Origin: Brachionus manjavacas
Lineage: Eukaryota; Rotifera; Eurotatoria; Ploima; Brachionidae
Length of the DNA stretch: 64,000 nt
Reading direction: 5' to 3'
Assembly: GCA_019054805.1 (NCBI GenBank)
Contig: JAHQIY010000005.1
Coordinates: forward strand, 3,145,501-3,209,500
A program made the position numbers and the translations under genes. Under the pieces are notes generated by a model that did no database searches, was not told the DNA's origin, and was given only the letters and a program-made list of their open reading frames with translations. Of the stretch, positions 57,918 to 64,000 are shown in pieces; positions within the stretch are counted from its first letter, which is position 1; each line of letters opens with the position of its first letter.

Positions 57918-60900
57918 TTTTTTTTAATTTCTAAAAAATTTTATACTAATATAACTATTTTAATTAGGAAACATGAAAAAGCTCAAGCTAGCTATGAATT
58001 TTTAAAAATTCAAATACATCTAGACAGGTAAATGGAACCTAAATTTAAAAAATCTAAATTGGCTCCATTTAAAATCGTATTTTAAAAGACATAAAAATTT
58101 ACCTGTATAGATTTAATAAAACAGGTTTAGAAAGATCTTGTTTTCGAATTGAGGCAAAGTAATTACCACATAGACTTTACCTATTGGGCTTTAGAAATTT
58201 TTCCAAACCATTGATTTGGTCAATAGATTTTTGAGAAAAATCAGTTTTGTTTTTTCTAAATTTTAATCTAAATTTTAGCTTTGAGCTTTTTCTGAATATC
58301 AAAGAATACCATTTAGAAAAAGGTATATGCTATACAGGTGTGTTTTTGAATCGCAAGTTTATATGAAAACTTTAGGACAATTATGTAACCAAGCACTTTT
58401 AAGACAAAATAACAATCTTTGAAATTTATGAAAATAGATAAACATTTTTCTACTTGGCCAATTATTAAAAGTGAAAAATATTAAATAAAATTTTTTTAAT
58501 CTTAATCATTAAATCTTTAATAATTTATACTTAACTAATTAAAAGACTTCAGTTTTATAAATCAAATTTTTATTACGATTCAGAATCCTTAAAAAATGAA
58601 ATTTAAATTTTTTTAATAGAACACTGTCATTAAGGTAAAAGATATTGTTTATTCTTTTAAATTCCTTTTGATATTTTTAATTCAACAAATCAACAGTAAA
58701 TATTTGAATTTGTCATTTTTGTTCAAATGATAGTCTTATGTGTATTTTTTATAGAATATTTATTTTTTAAAAATGTAAAATTTGCTAATCTAAATATTAA
58801 AATATATTTATATTATTTGAAAGACTTATTTTTGAAAAAAGTGCCTTTTTTAAACTCTTATTGTTAGTGATAATTAAATTTAATAAAATTTTAATCAACC
58901 GATCCAAATGGTTTATAAACATTTTTCTATCTTGCTTACCTTTTATTTGATTTTGAATCTTTGTTCTAATAAAAACATCAATTTATCATAACTTACAACG
59001 AATCCAAACTTAAAATGATATTTTTTAGGTTAAATTAGATTATAGACTGACCATTAAATGCATAAAATGAAAAATTTATGAGATATTAATTAAGGTCAAA
59101 AAGATTTGGACCTTTAAATTAGGTCGAATGAATAGTGTTCAAAGTTAAAATCAAAATTACTCCCAAACCTTTAGGATTTTTGTCCTGGGATACCTTGAAA
59201 TAAATTTTTTATTAAATATTTTGCCAAAAAAAATTAAATTATTTCTTTGACTTTGTAATCTGATATGCAAACGATTGGTTTTAGATATCTGGTATTCTAC
59301 TTATTTTTAACTTATTTTTCCCAGACTATGAATATAATAGTGACAAAGTCAATAAGAAGTGGTTAAATTTAAGTAAATACTTAATTGAGACAAAAAGAGC
59401 TTTTTACAATCTAAATTTTTAGGCACAATTCGAGATATGAGTTTTATCAACTAAAAAATACTTTTTACAAATAATTTCAATTAAAATGTCTTTTGGACTA
59501 GTGATAATTTATGTTTTGGAATCAGAATTTTAATAAATATTTGAATTTTTAATAAATTTAAAAATAGGTTGAATTTTGCGCGATGTAATCGCTTAGAAAT
59601 TTAAAAAAAAAATAAAAACAATTTTAGAGTCAGCCTTTTCATAAAAAATAAATTAACAATATATTTATGTAACAGAAATTAAACGAATTAAAATAAAATA
59701 GTTTCAGTCTGATTAGTCTTTGTAAACTATTTTTCAATAAAAAGTATTCAAATGCCATAAAAATTTCAAATGAAAAAAAAATTGAATTGAAGCTTATTGA
59801 AACTTAAATAAAATAATTTTTAATTATTTTTCAAAAAATTTAAATTTAATTTAAAAGTGACTAAAATTTGTGTCTAATATTAAGTTCTAATGAAAAATCT
59901 TGCTAATTATTCTCAAATAAATTTTTTAATAGTAAAATAAAAACTTTTGAAGAATTCATACTCTATCAAGCTTTTATTTTAAAAATTCTTTAATATGAAT
60001 TAGCCGAAGATGTCAGTCATCAAATTAAAATTTAAATTAAATGTTTACAATTAAAAAATCTTTTTTATAAATTAGGATTTTTTTTGATTTGGAAATTTTA
60101 TTCTAGATTGCTTAAAAAACTTGAATTTATTAGATTAATAAAAAATATTATTTTGCACAAAGGTGACCTTTTTTCTCATAATATATTGAAAAACAAAATT
60201 AACAAGATTTTAATCTAGGTAATTAAACAAATAAACATACAAAAATCTAATATCATTTAAGTTTATTTCAAAACAAATATAAATATTTAAAGAAAAGTAT
60301 ATCATTTTTATTTAGAAATTTTTTCACATTAATTTTTTTTTTTAAAAAAATCTGTTTGCAGTTTTTGAAAATAAACTGGGATGATTTTTGGTTAGAAGGT
60401 TTCTTAATAAAGACCCATTTTATACTCCTCTAAAAACTAAATTTTGGCTTTAAAGAGTTTTGCAAAAATTGAATTTCAAAGAGATTTTGCTCATCATTAG
60501 CAGACTTTTACACTTGATGCAACTTTGAATGTTGCATCATGCTGCATTCACAGAACTAATTTTAAACTTTTAAAAAAAAGTTATTTGATTTGTTTATACT
60601 TTGTTCTTTTCTTTTGTAATGAACTTCACAAAACCGCAATTTACAATTCAAAAATTGTATGTTGAAGAATTAATTTTTTTTCATTTTAAGAAGGATTAGA
60701 AATTGTAAGTCATCAACACTTGCCAAAAATATGCTTATAACTAAAATTTTTAGTCTAGGTAATTAGACATTTTTCTTTTAATGGTTTAAACTTAAAATTT
60801 ACGATTCTTCACTTGGTTTACTATTATTTTACTTGTATTTTAAATAAATAAACAATAAGCTATAAAAAATATAAAAAACTAATCCAAATGATTTTTCTAA

Positions 60901-63716
60901 TTTTCGCAAAACCGTCATTTCTAATCTTTCGAATTATTTTTTACTTCTTTTTGTGTTTTTACTTAAGCATTTTTTAATTAAGTGATTTTCTCATTAGATA
61001 GGCAAAAATTGTATGAAAAAGAGATTTATCAGTGATTAATTTGATTCTTTCAAGTACTTTGTGCAAAATATTCTAATAACTCTTTGGTAAATACATCTAA
61101 AGAAAATTTTATTTAATTTTTTAGTTTCAATTGTAAACATGATTTGAAGGCGAAATTTGATGAAGAGTTATTCAAAACTACGACAAAATTTAGAGTACAG
61201 CACAAAATAAACTTTTATATTTAGGTTCTATTTTATTAATTCTTTTTGTAAAAATGAACTGCATCTAATAAATTAATAAATTTTCATTTTTAATTGTTTT
61301 TTAACTTTACTTACATTGATATAATAAACCATTTAAATTTTATTTTCAAAGTAATTTTAGTACTAAAAACATGTGATTAAATTAAAGATTTTGTAACACT
61401 CAATTTTGAATTTTTATTATAATAAAAATTTTTAAAGATTCAAATTTTGTATTTGATCCTAGTAAATTTTTCAAAAAAATAGTCATGTGGCAAAATTTTT
61501 TAAAATAATTTACAGAGATAATTTCAGTAATTCGAACCTTTCATATGAAAACATGAGAATTTTGATTTTTTTCCTCAATTTGTGTTTACATGGGTACTTT
61601 TTATATGCATCTAAAATCTACAAAGTTAACTACTGAAAGTCCTTAACTAACTCTAATTAATTGAAATAAGTGGATTTTTTATCTGATCTGCTATTTCAGT
61701 CAATGAGGCTCATTTGTATCTCAAACAAATGAATCAGTAAATCAATATATTCAATATCATTTTAAATGTTTCATTATTAGGAGATAAATAAATAAATAAA
61801 ATAAAATTATTAGGAGATTAATTTGCTATCTTTATGCTTTAATTTTTAATTTAAAAATATTTAGTCTTTTTACAATAAAAAACTCTAGGTTTAAAAAGTG
61901 TTATCATGTGGAACAAGTTATCCACCCAACCAGTCCAGGCTCCAAAAAACTTTTTTTTAAATAAATAAAAATTATAAGAAGATTAATTTGCAAATATTGA
62001 TATTTTTACCTATTTAAACAAAAAAAACTTTTTGAATAAATCATTTAAAAATCAATTTTATAATTATAAATTTAAAGTGGTTGACTATAAGAAGATAAAA
62101 GGTTCACTTTTTTAATTTGTTATTCGATTTATCTTTTCAAGCTATTGATAATAAAGATTTTCGAGGAATCACTCAAGAGTGATTGATTTCAAGTGAAATT
62201 TTTATTATTAAAGATCACAAGCGTTTACGCTTTAAAAATTTAGTTCATTAAACTTAAAATACACAAAAATAAACAAAACATCTTAAGGCTGTAGAAATTG
62301 ATCAATCGGTTACATGAAAAATATTTGCAATATATCAAATTACTTAATTTAATTCTTTAGTGGTATACTATTACATTAGTTTATATTTTCTCTAATTAAA
62401 CTAATCACTTGAGTAATACTTAATATAAACACATACCACGATTTTCGGCATCTTTGCATCTAACTGTAAATGGAACCTTATGCAATTTAAGATAAGCCAC
62501 AGAAAAATCTTACTTTTCATGCAGAGAAATTAATCCTTTCAAAGTATGCTAAGTATGGAACAGATTAAAAATCAAATGAAATTTAATAGATGTGCGCTAC
62601 TTTTTCATGGGATTATATGCTGATCAGCTTCTTAGACTACTCATTTTACGTAAGCTGAATTCATGTATGCATAAGCTCATAAAATACGCTTTTAAGAGGC
62701 AAAATTATTTTTTAAGGTGCATGATTCATTATTTTGACCGGCATTTCTTAGAGTTAGATCAGAAGAAAAATCTAACTCAATGTTCAAAATAATTTTGATG
62801 GTAAAACTTTAGACTAATATTTAAAAAGTTTACCAAGTTATTAATATAATTTAATTTTTATTTGCTAATTATACAAGTTTTCAGCATCAAAAAATTTTCT
62901 TGTGGTATCAGTTCATCATGCAAGTCGCTAGAAGATCTTAGAAAAAAAATCTTTGCTACACTGAAATAAAATATAGATTTTTTAAATTTTACAAAAGAAA
63001 TTGAAAAAACTTTGGAAGATGATCCAATGTTATACATGCTTTTAAATCATTGAAATTTCAATACCAACTCTAGACACCTGAAAAATAAGACAATTGAAAA
63101 AATTATTGATTTAAGTTATCAAAAAAAATAAAGCATTGAAACGAAATTATTCTATATTTAATTTAATTAAAATTGGCTTAAATAAGTTTTATCTAAAATT
63201 AAAAAGTAAATAGTACAAAAACTTAAAGGCTTTAATTGAAAGAAAACAAAAAAATGTACCAAATATTTAAATAAGAACTTCAAAGAAAACATAGTTCTAT
63301 TTATTTATTGAATTGCTTGAGGTAACCCTCAGACAGCTCAAAATGGATCAAACTCTTTGCTTTTGCCAATCGATTAAGTGAAAAAAAAAATTGTAAAAAT
63401 TTTTTTGTTTCTTATTCTTTAATTCTTTTTTCAAGGAGGTTTTTTCTGAAATAAATAATAATTGAACAAACAAAAATGGGAACAAAAATAAAATTAGATA
63501 TTAAAAATTAAATTTTTTCAAAAATTTTTTAATCAATTTAAAATGTATTTTTTGGTAAATTTTCAATATCATATTCAAAAGCAAAATATTAGAGAAGGCT
63601 AAGTCCAGAAAGGAAGAAATATTTAAATCGAAACTTTAAGACCAAAACATTAAAGATTTAAGTGGAATCAATAGTTATAATGAAGCAAATTCAATCTAGG
63701 TAGAGTGAAACTTTCT
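57918..63716. other. 5.8 kb AT-rich gene-poor region
   Basis: No gene is recognised. Small perfect hairpins occur at 60515-60539 (TGATGCAAC arms), about 62168-62185 (AATCACTC arms) and about 62744-62772 (GAGTTAGAT arms). The plus frame at 62592-62792 has mixed composition but no motif. It also contains the promoter of the TRIM-like gene. Confidence 0.4.
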
Positions 63717-64000
63717 GCAATCTAGAACCGCTCAAGGTTACAGAAATCAATGGCTCGACGATCAAGGCAGAAAGAAATAACTCGAAACTCATCGTTTTTA
63801 ATATATTTTTCGAATATTTGAATGAGGAAAGAAAGTCTACGACAGGTGAAGCGCAACCTCCATCGGGCATACAAGATAAAGAGCCAGAGATGCTTTAAGA
63901 GGGTAATGGAAGACAAAACAAAAACAAAAATTATGAGGCGAAGGGGAAAGTAATTGAGGTGGGTGAACCATCCGGCTCTCGAGATCCAAATCTAAAGAGT
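63717..64000 (+). other. Unassigned reading frame running off the right edge
   Basis: From about 63717 the plus strand reads NLEPLKVTEINGSTIKAERN and on through EEYL-like and GEAQPPSGIQDKEPEM stretches with balanced, GC-richer codon use, unlike the preceding kilobases. The same frame continues to the window end (VIEVGEPSGSRDPNLKS). I recognise no domain. It may be the start of a mobile-element relic or an exon of a gene to the right. Confidence 0.3.

Overview
The window is very AT-rich nuclear DNA from an animal. The genes have short AT-rich introns with GT..AG ends, many only 40-70 nt long. The proteins are typical metazoan families: PLAT/LOXHD1 repeats, rhodopsin-class receptors, BuGZ/ZNF207, a KAT6-type MYST acetyltransferase and a TRIM-like protein. 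An invertebrate fits best. A lophotrochozoan such as a monogonont rotifer is my guess from composition and gene content, but the sequence does not prove it.

Layout. (1) 1-10.1 kb: two tandem minus-strand genes built from PLAT repeats. The first runs off the left edge. The second ends in a phospho-motif-rich disordered tail, and its 2.8 kb intron carries a TTAA-flanked DNA element and a 5'-truncated LINE. (2) 10.1-13.3 kb: AT-rich DNA with a complete-looking 774 bp transposon that has long inverted repeats, an 8 bp target duplication and a small C2H2 zinc-finger reading frame. (3) 13.3-14.6 kb: a two-exon rhodopsin-class receptor on minus. Its three-exon paralogue is on plus at 30.2-32.0 kb. 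(4) 20.7-23.1 kb: a head-to-head pair, BuGZ/ZNF207 on minus and an RS-rich protein on plus, separated by about 230 bp. (5) 33.9-41.3 kb: a three-layer nest of mobile DNA. A LINE is split by a 6.4 kb EnSpm/CACTA-like transposon with two spliced genes, and a palindromic MITE sits in one intron of its transposase. A tRNA-derived SINE and a palindrome/tandem-repeat cluster follow. (6) 43.0-47.5 kb: an intronless, GC-rich KAT6-type histone acetyltransferase of 1494 residues. (7) 49.4-53.2 kb: a decayed Ty3/gypsy-like retroelement fossil, then an LTR-like GC island near 54.2 kb. (8) 56.0-57.9 kb: a five-exon TRIM-like gene on minus. (9) 57.9-63.7 kb: gene-poor AT-rich DNA, with an unassigned reading frame entering the right edge.

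There is no operon-like organisation. The plausible functional link between neighbours is the BuGZ/RS-protein pair, because BuGZ acts in spindle assembly and splicing and RS proteins act in splicing. The exon models below were built by hand from splice-site phase and family similarity. Every exon join of the two PLAT genes, the two receptors, the TRIM-like gene and the second EnSpm gene keeps phase, which is the main support for them.
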